Shown: positions 1 through 6,597, numbered from the stretch's first letter. The stretch: 6,985 nucleotides of DNA from CAZOBJ01 sp964577825 (GCA_964577825.1 CAZOBJ010000136.1:1-6985); one strand, 5' to 3'. The notes: generated by a model from the sequence alone, not told the origin. Numbers and translations: made by a program.

Positions 1-302
1 TCGTCGTCCCACAGCATCTTCACTTCGCTTCGCATGTCCGAGGGCTCGTGGGTGCGGTACTTGAGCATGGGCAGGGGCTCGGCGCGCTGCCAATCCTCTT
101 CCCACAGGTTCCCGTCCAGAAGAATCTCGCCCAAGGCGCGGCGGATGACCACCTCGCCGTTGGGATTGTGGTATTCGCCCCCCTGGGCCGTGGTGGATGG
201 CTGCGCTTCACGGGGTACCGAGTGATGCGGCATCTGCTCCCGCTCCCCGCATCCGGCCGCCAGAATCATTGCGAACATCCCTGACCACAGCAGCTTACGC
301 AT
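1..302 (-). CDS. Lipoprotein with CBM9-like domain (3' end beyond window)
   Basis: The gene reads leftward off the window edge; 100 codons are visible. Start is the ATG at 302-300, preceded by GGAGGG (308-313) at a 5-nt spacing. Residues 1-18 form a lipoprotein signal peptide: basic start (MRKLL), hydrophobic core, and a lipobox ending A-A-G-C with C18 as the expected lipidated cysteine. Residues 19-50 are a polar, flexible linker. From about residue 57 the chain reads G-E-I-L-L-D-G-N-L-W-E-E-D-W, then E-V-K-M-L-W-D-D at 93-100. This matches the opening of carbohydrate-binding family 9-like (DOMON-related) domains, where 'DG.ldE..W' is followed by a 'v+llyDde' strand. Such lipoproteins are envelope-attached and thought to bind sugars or related ligands; the ligand here is unknown. 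The gene is divergent from the phosphate transporter. The lipoprotein assignment is firm; the CBM9 assignment rests on about 45 residues. Confidence 0.8.
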   Translation of the reverse strand, partial: MRKLLWSGMFAMILAAGCGEREQMPHHSVPREAQPSTTAQGGEYHNPNGEVVIRRALGEILLDGNLWEEDWQRAEPLPMLKYRTHEPSDMRSEVKMLWDD

Positions 303-323
303 ATGTGCCCTCCGCTTGCGGGT

Positions 324-337
324 CGCGTTCGAACGCG
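324..337. repeat. Perfect 14-bp palindrome, possible operator
   Basis: CGCGTTCGAACGCG is perfectly self-complementary, centred between 330 and 331. It lies between the predicted promoter of the lipoprotein gene (-10 at 367-372) and its ribosome binding site (308-313). A regulator bound here, or the leader RNA folding here, could limit expression of the lipoprotein gene. Palindromes of this length are uncommon by chance, but CG-rich sequence raises the odds. Confidence 0.4.
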
Positions 338-366
338 CCCGGACGCCCGGGGCGCGCGCAAGAGAC

Positions 367-394
367 ACCCTAGGCGACCCCTCGACTCCGTCAA
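367..394 (-). promoter_or_regulatory. Sigma-70-like promoter for the CBM9 lipoprotein gene
   Basis: Read on the minus strand, TTGACG (394-389) is followed after 16 nt by TAGGGT (372-367). The -35 box matches 5 of 6 consensus bases; the -10 box matches 3 of 6 but keeps the important first TA and last T. Transcription would start near 360, giving a leader of about 58 nt that contains the 14-bp palindrome. Confidence 0.5.
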
Positions 395-435
395 GGAAAA
401 TCTGCCTTCTCACACGAGGACAAGCGCAAATAGGG

Positions 436-464
436 TTCACGAGTTCTCAACATTCTGCTAACAT
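436..464 (+). promoter_or_regulatory. Sigma-70-like promoter for the Na/Pi cotransporter
   Basis: TTCACG (436-441) and TAACAT (459-464) are separated by exactly 17 nt; each matches 4 of 6 consensus bases. The predicted start near 471 gives a leader of about 50 nt. The -35 boxes of this promoter and of the divergent lipoprotein promoter are only 41 bp apart, so one regulator could affect both. No convincing Pho box was found. Confidence 0.45.
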
Positions 465-509
465 CCCCTGAGCTCTCGAACGCGGCCCGACGAGGCCCAC
501 TTTCTCCAG

Positions 510-515
510 AGGAGG
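510..515 (+). promoter_or_regulatory. Ribosome binding site deciding a TTG start
   Basis: AGGAGG lies 6 nt before the TTG at 522-524. No in-frame ATG occurs until the transmembrane region of the protein, and a full signal peptide is read directly from the TTG, so this non-standard start is well supported. Confidence 0.85.
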
Positions 516-521
516 AAGGTC

Positions 522-3005
522 TTGCGTACAGCCAGGGGCGTCCTGGTCTGCATAGGGCTCCTTGCCGCGCTCGCGGCGGCCGGATGCCGCTCGACCGGGG
601 ACGTCACCCCCGCAGCCCTGGACATCCTGGGTCCCGCCACGCGCGCGGACTTGCTCGGCACCAGCCAGCAGGCCCGATTCGTGGTCCTGGGGGCTCGGCA
701 GCGCACGCTCCTGGGCGGCCAGAGCATTCCGCCCGCGGCCGGGGTGCGCGTGGACTTCGACATCCTCAGCCAGCCCGCCGGCGCGCAAGCGCGCATCGAG
801 ACCCCGCGGACGGCTACCGACGCGGGCGGGACCGTGCAGACCACGCTGGTCCTGGGCAACGCGCCGGGCGTGTACCGGCTCCGGGCCACGCTGCCCGACC
901 ATCCTGCGGTCCGGCCGAGGACGATCACCTATCTGGCCGGGCTCAAGGTCCTTCATAGCGGACAGGATGGCTGGGTTCGCCAGTCCCTCGATCAGCCGAT
1001 CTCCGTGCTGGTGCAGCAGGCCCCGGGCCAGGGGGCGCCCGAGGCCGTGGTCGAGTTCGACCTGCGCCACGGGCCGCCGGGCACGCGCCTCTCGTCCGCC
1101 CAAGCCACGACCGACGACCACGGCTTCGCCTCGATACAAGTAACGCTTGGCGACCGTCAGGGCAAGGGCGCGGTCGGCGTGCGTTTGCTGGAGAGCCCGC
1201 TGGGCGACCGCGCTTCCCAGTACACCGTGCAGGCCGAGTTCCTGGCCATTGATCCGGTGTGGCTGCCGCTCACGGTGGTGGGCGGTCTGGCCATCTTTAT
1301 CTTCGGGATGCGGCTCATGAGCGAGGGACTCTCGCTCGTGGCCGGGGACCGGCTGCGCGCCCTGCTGGGGTTCCTCACTCGCAATCGGTTCGCAGCCGTC
1401 GGGGTCGGGGCCCTGACCACCGGGCTCATCCAGAGCTCGTCGGCCTGCACGGTCATGGTGGTGGGATTCGTGAACGCGGGGCTCATGCAGCTCGAACAGG
1501 CCATCGGCGTCATCATGGGCTCGAACATCGGCACCACGGTGACCGCGCAGATGATCAGCTTCAAGCTCGGGGTCCTGGCCTTGCCCGCCATCGCCGTAGG
1601 CGTGGTGCTCATGCTCCTGGCGCGGCGCCAGCAGGTGCGGTTCGCCAGCCAGATCCTGATCGGGTTCGGCTTGCTGTTCCTGGGCATGAGCATGATGAGC
1701 GACACGCTCAAGGGCCTACAGGACTCGGTCACGTTGCGCGGCATCTTCGACGGGCTGGCCGTGGCGCCGCAGGCCGGACGCGTGTTCTCGGTCTGGGGGC
1801 TTGTGGTGGCCGTGGGCGCGGGGGCGCTCTTGACGATCATCGTGCAGAGTTCCAGCGCGTCGATCGGTCTGCTCATGGCCCTGGCGGGCGCGGGGCTGGT
1901 GGATGTGTACACCGCGTTCGCGATCCTGCTCGGAGACAACATCGGCACCACGGTCACCGCGGCCCTGGCTTCCATCGGCACGTCTCGCAACGCCAAGCGC
2001 GCGGCCCTGGCCCACTTTCTGTTCAATAGCACCGGTACCGCGGTCATGATCGCGCTCGTGTTCGTGCCCTGGCCGGGCACGGACCAGCCGGTGTTCATGC
2101 AGTTGGTCGCGCATCTGACTGCGGGCGACCCGTTCGCGGGAGAGAATCTGCCGCGGTACTTGGCCAACGCGCACACCCTGTTCAACGTCTCCTGCACGGT
2201 GCTGTTCGTGGGATTCGTCTCTACGCTGGCTTGGATGTGCCGGGCGGTGGTCCGCGGAGAGGACCCGGAGGACCCAGCCCGGCGAATGCGGCGTTTCCTG
2301 GAGCCTCATCTGCTGCGGGCGCCCTCCATTGCCATTCAACAGGCCCAGGCCGAGCTCGCCTATATGCTGCGCCAGTCGCGCGCAGTCACTCGGGACGCGT
2401 TCCGGGCTATCGCCGGACTGGGCGACCCGGACTGGGAACAACTGGCCGATTCGGTGCGTGAGCGCGAGCGCGATGTGGATGCGCTGCAGATCGCGCTTAC
2501 CGATTACGTACGCGACATCAGTCTGGAGCATCTGACCACGGAACAGGGCCGCACACTGCCTCGGCTATTGCACTCGGTTAACGATGCCGAACGCATCGCC
2601 GATCATGGCATCCAGCTTCTGCGTCTGGCCCGACGCATGCGCAAGCGGTCGCTTCCGTTCACCGAGGACGCACAGGCACAGATGAGCAATATGTGCGAGA
2701 CGGTCTCTCGGCTTTTCGACCAATGCTTATTCGTGCTTGATGTGTCCAGTGGCGCGGAATGGGATTCCGAGGAAAACAAGGCCTCTTTGCGCCGCAACTA
2801 CCGCGAGGCGCGCGCCACCTGGCGCCGGCTGAAGGACCAGGAAAGCGATTATCGCAAGGACCACGTGAGCCGATACGAGTCCGGGGCCTGCGACATGCGC
2901 GCGGGTGCAGTGTTCGTGGCCGTGCTGCTCAGCTTGCTGCGTATCGGCGGGCACCTCATGAACATCATCCAGGCCGCGACCCCCGATCCTCTTCAGAGTC
3001 GATAG
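522..3005 (+). CDS. Na+/phosphate cotransporter with N-terminal Ig-like modules and C-terminal PhoU domain
   Basis: The 827-residue product belongs to the NptA/YjbB-type Na/Pi cotransporter family, which moves phosphate with sodium across the inner membrane. Residues 1-22 resemble a lipoprotein signal peptide (lipobox A-A-G-C, C22). Residues about 30-240 look like two bacterial Ig-like (Big_1/invasin-type) modules, each with the family's 'TD..G' turn (near residues 100 and 198). The transporter core spans about 247-585 and shows the inverted-repeat signature twice: QSSSA at about 304 with GSNIGTT at about 333, and QSSSA at 442 with GDNIGTT at about 471. These motifs form the substrate and ion site in this family. 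Residues about 600-827 are a helical PhoU-like domain, usual in bacterial members and thought to regulate transport. The N-terminal extension of about 240 residues is unusual, since most family members begin near the first membrane segment. The start codon is TTG. Direction of phosphate flow cannot be read from sequence. Confidence 0.93.
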   Translation: MRTARGVLVCIGLLAALAAAGCRSTGDVTPAALDILGPATRADLLGTSQQARFVVLGARQRTLLGGQSIPPAAGVRVDFDILSQPAGAQARIETPRTATDAGGTVQTTLVLGNAPGVYRLRATLPDHPAVRPRTITYLAGLKVLHSGQDGWVRQSLDQPISVLVQQAPGQGAPEAVVEFDLRHGPPGTRLSSAQATTDDHGFASIQVTLGDRQGKGAVGVRLLESPLGDRASQYTVQAEFLAIDPVWLPLTVVGGLAIFIFGMRLMSEGLSLVAGDRLRALLGFLTRNRFAAVGVGALTTGLIQSSSACTVMVVGFVNAGLMQLEQAIGVIMGSNIGTTVTAQMISFKLGVLALPAIAVGVVLMLLARRQQVRFASQILIGFGLLFLGMSMMSDTLKGLQDSVTLRGIFDGLAVAPQAGRVFSVWGLVVAVGAGALLTIIVQSSSASIGLLMALAGAGLVDVYTAFAILLGDNIGTTVTAALASIGTSRNAKRAALAHFLFNSTGTAVMIALVFVPWPGTDQPVFMQLVAHLTAGDPFAGENLPRYLANAHTLFNVSCTVLFVGFVSTLAWMCRAVVRGEDPEDPARRMRRFLEPHLLRAPSIAIQQAQAELAYMLRQSRAVTRDAFRAIAGLGDPDWEQLADSVRERERDVDALQIALTDYVRDISLEHLTTEQGRTLPRLLHSVNDAERIADHGIQLLRLARRMRKRSLPFTEDAQAQMSNMCETVSRLFDQCLFVLDVSSGAEWDSEENKASLRRNYREARATWRRLKDQESDYRKDHVSRYESGACDMRAGAVFVAVLLSLLRIGGHLMNIIQAATPDPLQSR
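1524..1961 (+). repeat. Internal duplication signature within the Na/Pi transporter
   Basis: The 24-bp segments at 1524-1547 and 1938-1961 are identical except for one base (G at 1541 versus C at 1955). Both encode N-I-G-T-T-V-T-A. They mark the two inverted-topology halves of the carrier. Near-identity at DNA level, including third codon positions, probably reflects strong GC-rich codon bias on a constrained peptide rather than a recent duplication, since flanking sequence is diverged. Confidence 0.8.
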
Positions 3006-3049
3006 CGGACCCGTTGCGCACGAACCTTCTGCTTCGGCATCACGAGGGA

Positions 3050-3072
3050 GTCGCAAGCAGTCCTCCTGCGAC
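3050..3072 (+). terminator. Weak hairpin candidate after the transporter gene
   Basis: GTCGCA (3050-3055) pairs with TGCGAC (3067-3072) around an 11-nt loop, 45 nt after the transporter stop codon. There is no following T run, and the stem is short, so terminator function is a guess. A short GCCGG-T-CCGGC palindrome lies just beyond it at 3075-3085. I see no gene in the 3006-3124 spacer. Confidence 0.2.
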
Positions 3073-3115
3073 AAGCCGGTCCGGCCGCGCAAAGGGTCCA
3101 AGCTCCTCACGGGTC

Positions 3116-3137
3116 CCAGTCGGCTTAGGCCGACTGG
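3116..3137. terminator. Perfect 9-bp hairpin shared by convergent genes, stop codon in loop
   Basis: CCAGTCGGC (3116-3124) and GCCGACTGG (3129-3137) pair perfectly around the 4-nt loop TTAG. The TAA stop of the minus-strand FHA-GAF gene is 3127-3125, inside the loop, so one stem arm encodes its last codons (Q-S-A). The hairpin lies 110 bp after the transporter stop, between two convergent genes, where a bidirectional terminator is expected. Neither strand has a clear T tract, so it may instead block 3' exonucleases or act with Rho. Confidence 0.5.
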
Positions 3138-4576
3138 AGGAACGGGACGAGATCCGGACGCTCCGTGTACAGGACGCCAAGGCGGTGCGCCGCGACCAGG
3201 GCCTTGACCACTTGAGGGTCGTAGCGCCGGTTGGACTCGTAGCTCGCGGCTGCGATGCCCCGCTGGTGCCGCCCGGCGTCCGTGCCTCCGCGCCGTCCGT
3301 GCGCATGGGCCTCGAACGCGCGCGCGACCGCCAGTACGCGCGCGGCCACGGGAATCGAATCTCTGCGCAGGCCCTGCGGGCCCTGTCCGTCCCATCGTTC
3401 GTCCGCCAATCGCAGGGCAGCGACCACGCGGGCGGGCGCGGCAATCTCGCGCGCGAGCTCCACAGCGGCCTCTCGCGCGTCGGGAGCGCCTGCCGCGTTG
3501 TCGGCCTCCATCACCGCGGGCGCCAGGTCCTGCAACAAGGCCGCAAGCTCGATGTGGCCGCGAGTTTTGCGGGGCAAGTCCATCTGCAGGGCAATGCCCG
3601 CGGCGTAGCCTGCCACGCGCAGGCCGCGCCCCGCCCCCTGCGGGTCCCGGCGCTCGTGCAGGCGGGTGAGCAGCCGCAGGGTGCCCAGCAGCCCGGCCCT
3701 GCGCTCCTGCTGGGCGTGCACACGCTCCACGGCCAGCCCCAGGAGGTCGCTCATCGCAGCGGCGAGGCACAGGTCCTCGTTCACGAACACCCGCCCGGTC
3801 CGGTGTCGGGCGAGGTAGAGCACGCCCCGGGCCTCGCCGCAGCACAGCACGGGCGAGGCGATAACCGTGTGGATCCGCTTGCGCCGGACGCTGTCGCCCC
3901 CACCGAAACGCTCGTCCTGCATGGCGTCGCGGCTCAGGATCGCCCGCTTCTCGGCCAGGGCGCGGCGCAGAATCGTGCGGCTCACCTTGCTGTCGCGCAC
4001 CTGCGCACGGCGGTAGCTCCCGGCCGCCACCAGCATCCCGCGGCGCGGCTCCGGGGTGAACAGGTACCCCTCGTCGACCTCAAGCTCCTCCGCGCAGATC
4101 TGGACGGCCTCTCGGTACAGGGCCTCCGGGGCGCGCGCCTGTGCCAGCAGGCGCGTCAGGCGCAAGAGGGCGCGCGATCCCGCGCCATACAGTTCGCTCG
4201 CTCTTTGGGGGGCGCCTTCTCGGGGCAACGACTCAGTCTCGGTCAATCGGTCCTCCGCGGCCCGCGTAAACCGCACGGGCGTAGGCGTCGAGCGAGCCTC
4301 GTACACGAGCAGCGTGTCCCCCACGCGGACCTCGTCCCCGTCGCGCAAGAGCTCCCGGTCCACGGACCGGCCATTGACATAGGTCCCGGTGCGCGTGCCC
4401 AGGTCGCGAATGAAGCACATCTCGTCCACGCGGAAAACCTCCGCGTGCTCGGGCGCCACGCTCGCGTCCAGGATCCGAACCCCGCAGTCGTACGAACCTC
4501 CCAGGAACAGGGGCTCCTTGCCCAGGGAAAAGGTGGCCCCCGATTCCGGGCCGTTGAGCATGCGTAGCCGTGTCAT
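3125..4576 (-). CDS. FHA-GAF-degenerate HD-GYP signalling protein
   Basis: The 483-residue soluble product starts at ATG 4576-4574, with AGGAGG (4587-4582) 5 nt upstream. Residues 1-95 are an FHA domain (L-G-G-S-Y-D-C, then P-E-H-A-E, then G-T-Y-V-N-G at 64-69). The usual Gly-Arg arginine is G27 and the usual Ser-Arg before the histidine is A41-P42, so classical phosphothreonine binding is doubtful; H44 remains. Residues about 130-285 resemble a GAF sensor domain. Residues about 285-480 follow the HD-GYP scaffold (R-D-P at 310-312, E-R-W-D-G at 393-397, Y-D-P near the end). The metal ligands are replaced: the first His by R317, the HD pair by Q349-D350, HH by A391-D392, the later Asp by R419, and GYP by G-P-Q. 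It therefore probably does not degrade cyclic di-GMP and may act as a binding or scaffold module. It is convergent with the transporter and divergent from the KAP NTPase. Domain order is clear; function is inferred. Confidence 0.9.
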   Translation of the reverse strand: MTRLRMLNGPESGATFSLGKEPLFLGGSYDCGVRILDASVAPEHAEVFRVDEMCFIRDLGTRTGTYVNGRSVDRELLRDGDEVRVGDTLLVYEARSTPTPVRFTRAAEDRLTETESLPREGAPQRASELYGAGSRALLRLTRLLAQARAPEALYREAVQICAEELEVDEGYLFTPEPRRGMLVAAGSYRRAQVRDSKVSRTILRRALAEKRAILSRDAMQDERFGGGDSVRRKRIHTVIASPVLCCGEARGVLYLARHRTGRVFVNEDLCLAAAMSDLLGLAVERVHAQQERRAGLLGTLRLLTRLHERRDPQGAGRGLRVAGYAAGIALQMDLPRKTRGHIELAALLQDLAPAVMEADNAAGAPDAREAAVELAREIAAPARVVAALRLADERWDGQGPQGLRRDSIPVAARVLAVARAFEAHAHGRRGGTDAGRHQRGIAAASYESNRRYDPQVVKALVAAHRLGVLYTERPDLVPFLQSA

Positions 4577-4688
4577 ATGCGCCTCCTCGCGTCACGTCGC
4601 TTCTTCGGGTCCTCCGGCCCTACGCGCGCCTTCGTTCGCGGCGTCGCGCTCCATCCACACAACGCAGGAGGGCGGCCAGACATTGCGC

Positions 4689-4717
4689 ATTACAGGCGCC
4701 CCCAGGCCCTCACGCAA
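4689..4717 (-). promoter_or_regulatory. Candidate promoter for the FHA-GAF gene
   Basis: On the minus strand, TTGCGT (4717-4712) is followed after 17 nt by TGTAAT (4694-4689). The -10 box matches 5 of 6 consensus bases; the -35 matches only its first three. The start would be near 4682, with a leader of about 105 nt in which I see no further clear element. Confidence 0.35.
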
Positions 4718-4722
4718 GTGAG
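4709..4722. repeat. Short inverted repeat over the FHA-GAF -35 box
   Basis: CTCAC (4709-4713) and GTGAG (4718-4722) flank GCAA, a half-site arrangement typical of a small dimeric regulator. It covers the candidate -35 box of the FHA-GAF gene, where binding would repress. Five-base arms occur by chance fairly often. Confidence 0.25.
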
Positions 4723-4742
4723 TTCCATGTTGGTCTTCTGTG

Positions 4743-4773
4743 TCCGGGTTCAAACGCGCGAGCACTCCGGGTT
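4743..4773. repeat. Direct repeat TCCGGGTT next to the KAP promoter
   Basis: TCCGGGTT occurs at 4743-4750 and 4766-4773, with starts 23 bp apart (about two helical turns). The second copy runs into the -35 box of the KAP gene promoter. This arrangement would suit a regulator that binds tandem sites on one DNA face, though no such regulator is identified here. Confidence 0.3.
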
Positions 4774-4800
4774 TACTTCTGCGCAGCGGCCTGCTAAGAT
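4772..4800 (+). promoter_or_regulatory. Sigma-70-like promoter for the KAP NTPase gene
   Basis: TTTACT (4772-4777) and TAAGAT (4795-4800) are spaced by exactly 17 nt; each matches 4 of 6 consensus bases. The -10 context GCTAAGAT closely resembles GCTAACAT of the transporter promoter. Transcription near 4807 would leave a very short leader of about 18 nt, just enough for the AGGAGG at 4812-4817. Confidence 0.5.
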
Positions 4801-4824
4801 CATGCCGACGCAGGAGGAACATCT

Positions 4825-6597
4825 ATGACCCAGTCCACGTCCGCCTCGCAACCGCCGCCGATTCTGCCCGACAAGAGCACGGCACGCGACCGAATCGGGT
4901 TCGCGCCGCACGTGAAGGCCGTTGCAGAGACGGCGCTCGCGGCGGCTGGCGGTTCGACGCCGATGGTCATCGGCGTGGTCGGCGCGCCCCGGCAGGGGCG
5001 CACGAGCTTCCTGCGCCAAGTAGAGGCGCGGCTGCGAGAGGCCGAGGCCCCTGCGCCCGTCCTCGTGCGGTTCGCGGCCGACCGGGGCGATTCGGCGCAG
5101 GTCCCGGGCATGCTCCTGCGCGCCCTTGCCGCCGCAGTGCGCGCCCGCACCGGGGACACGACCGGAGGCGCCGAGCACGAGCAGGCGGACCTCGCCTTCG
5201 TTACCGCGCTCGAGGCCCGCCTGGAGGGCCGCCACCCCCCGGTGTCCGCACCGGGCCTGCCCGTAGTCGTGCTCATCGACGACCTGGACCGGGCCCCGGA
5301 CCGCGCGGTGACCGGGCTTGAGCAGGCCCTGGACCTTCCCGGGGTGGCGTTCGTGTGCGCGGTCGGTCCGGGAGAGGCGCGCCTGCGCACGGACCTCGCG
5401 GTCGGACTGCCGCGCCCGGATCGGGCGGCCTTGCGCGCGCACCTTGCGGAGCTTGTCGCAGACCGGACGGGCGTGGCTGGCGAGGAAGACCGGCTTCTGG
5501 ACGTGCTCGGCGACGACTTGGGTCGCGTGAAGCGGTTCGCGAACGCCTTGGGCTATGCGCTCTGGTTTGCCGGCCGTGGCGCCGGTCCCGAACCCACGAG
5601 CGACTTGGCCCGCCTGGCCCGCGCGGGCCAGGCTCTGCGCCTGTTCCTCGTGGCCGAACGTCTGCCCCGTCTGCACCAGGCCCTGGACGAGGAACCGGCG
5701 CTTCTCGTGGCCCTGGAGCGGTCGCTCAGAGAGCACGGCAGCGTGCAGTCCGGGGCGATCTCAGGCATGGACCGCTTGCTCGGCGGCGACGGCGGACCTG
5801 TGCTCGAGCGGATCCTGCGCCACGAGCACGCAGACGAGCCGCCTTTCTTTGCGGATGCGGACACGGTCCGGGCGAGCCTTCGCATTCTCCAGCCGGTGAG
5901 CACCCCGCGCCTGATGTCAAGGCCGCTCGAGCCGAACGAACAGGTCGGGCCCGCTCCAGTCGCCGCGTCCGAAGCCGCGTCCGTGGAGCAAGCCGGCGCC
6001 GCCACCCTGGTCGGCGAGCCTTCGTCCGCGGACCAGGAGCAGCGCAGCCCGTCCGAGCTCCTACGCGACCTCGATCATCCCAGCGGCCAGGTGCGCCGCG
6101 CAGCCGCCGAGTCGCTGGGCGCTGCGGGCGAGTCGGGCGCGGTGCCCGCGCTCATCGCCAAGCTGAACGAACCCGCGCCCGAGGGGCGGCGCGCGGCCGT
6201 GGTGGCTCTGGGCGCGCTCGGCGACGAGCGGGCCGTCGATCCCCTGCTCGGCCTGATCGAGGACGAAGACCCGGACGTGCGGCGCGCCGCGTTCGGCGCG
6301 CTCGGCCGCATCGGGAGCGACCGCGCCGTCGACCCCCTCGTGCCCAAGCTCCAGGACGACCAGCGCCGCGTGCGGCAGGCTGCGCTGGGCGCGCTTGTCA
6401 AGATCCTGCGCGACGAGACCGATCAGAAGCTGCTCTCGCGCGACTTCGATGGGGTGCACCCGTGGCTGGACCCGGCCTTTCCCATTGATGCGGAGCGCCG
6501 CCGCCGCGCGGCCGAGGCCCTCAGGCTTTCGGACAAGGAGGTGGTCCGCCGCTACCAGGACCTGGCCAAGCACCTCGGCCTTGCCCTCACCGGGTAG
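4825..6597 (+). CDS. KAP-type P-loop NTPase with C-terminal HEAT repeats
   Basis: The 590-residue product starts at ATG 4825 with AGGAGG 7 nt upstream. Residues about 20-45 (D-R-I-G-F...) fit the KAP family opening. The P-loop is G-A-P-R-Q-G-R-T-S at 53-61, with R59 where lysine is nearly universal. Walker B is V-V-V-L-I-D-D-L-D-R at 147-156, the KAP hallmark, followed by the expected L-P-G-V-A-F-V strand. A later R-V-K-R-F-A-N-A-L also fits the family. KAP proteins often carry transmembrane segments between the Walker motifs; none is visible, so this is a soluble form. Residues about 360-408 are a low-complexity linker. Residues 410-533 are four HEAT/PBS-lyase-type repeats of 31 residues, a protein-binding solenoid. 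KAP NTPases include membrane-associated and conflict-linked proteins; the partner is unknown. ATP binding may persist with arginine, but hydrolysis is uncertain. It is divergent from the FHA-GAF gene and overlaps the next gene tail-to-tail. Confidence 0.85.
   Translation: MTQSTSASQPPPILPDKSTARDRIGFAPHVKAVAETALAAAGGSTPMVIGVVGAPRQGRTSFLRQVEARLREAEAPAPVLVRFAADRGDSAQVPGMLLRALAAAVRARTGDTTGGAEHEQADLAFVTALEARLEGRHPPVSAPGLPVVVLIDDLDRAPDRAVTGLEQALDLPGVAFVCAVGPGEARLRTDLAVGLPRPDRAALRAHLAELVADRTGVAGEEDRLLDVLGDDLGRVKRFANALGYALWFAGRGAGPEPTSDLARLARAGQALRLFLVAERLPRLHQALDEEPALLVALERSLREHGSVQSGAISGMDRLLGGDGGPVLERILRHEHADEPPFFADADTVRASLRILQPVSTPRLMSRPLEPNEQVGPAPVAASEAASVEQAGAATLVGEPSSADQEQRSPSELLRDLDHPSGQVRRAAAESLGAAGESGAVPALIAKLNEPAPEGRRAAVVALGALGDERAVDPLLGLIEDEDPDVRRAAFGALGRIGSDRAVDPLVPKLQDDQRRVRQAALGALVKILRDETDQKLLSRDFDGVHPWLDPAFPIDAERRRRAAEALRLSDKEVVRRYQDLAKHLGLALTG
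6052..6423 (+). repeat. Four tandem 93-bp HEAT-repeat units
   Basis: Four in-frame units of exactly 31 codons start at 6052, 6145, 6238 and 6331. Shared positions are a hydrophobic 'pLl..L' start, 'vRraA..aLG' in the middle, and a short 'G...Av' turn. The fourth unit is the most diverged and loses the final turn, as expected for a solenoid cap. DNA identity between units is moderate, so this is protein-level repetition. Confidence 0.85.

Noticed and set aside
303..521. Pho box upstream of the phosphate transporter
   Set aside because: I looked for two CTGTCAT-like half-sites with the usual 11-bp period near the -35 box and found no convincing pair.
447..1139. Open frame of 230 codons on the minus strand over the transporter N-terminus
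   Set aside because: Arg/Gly-rich shadow of the Ig-like region with no ribosome binding site and no recognisable motif.
1524..1961. Recent tandem duplication in the transporter
   Set aside because: Only the 24-bp motif is nearly identical; surrounding sequence is diverged, which fits the ancient internal symmetry of this family.
1157..2197. Open frame of 346 codons on the minus strand inside the transporter gene
   Set aside because: It is antisense to the strongly conserved QSSSA/NIGTT membrane core and shows no domain, signal or ribosome binding site.
2759..4567. Open frame of 602 codons on the plus strand opposite the FHA-GAF gene
   Set aside because: Its translation is rich in Arg, Gly, Pro, Ala and His with no recognisable domain, it starts inside the transporter gene, and the minus strand carries clear FHA, GAF and HD-GYP-like motifs. 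Long antisense frames are common in GC-rich genes.
4592..4822. Open frame of 76 codons on the minus strand in the same divergent region
   Set aside because: No ribosome binding site is placed for it, its composition is random-looking, and it covers both candidate promoters.
4577..4828. Open frame of 83 codons on the plus strand ending in an ATGA overlap with the KAP start
   Set aside because: The overlap looks like translational coupling, but there is no ribosome binding site before its ATG, it fills the promoter region, and its composition is not protein-like. The KAP gene has its own strong site.
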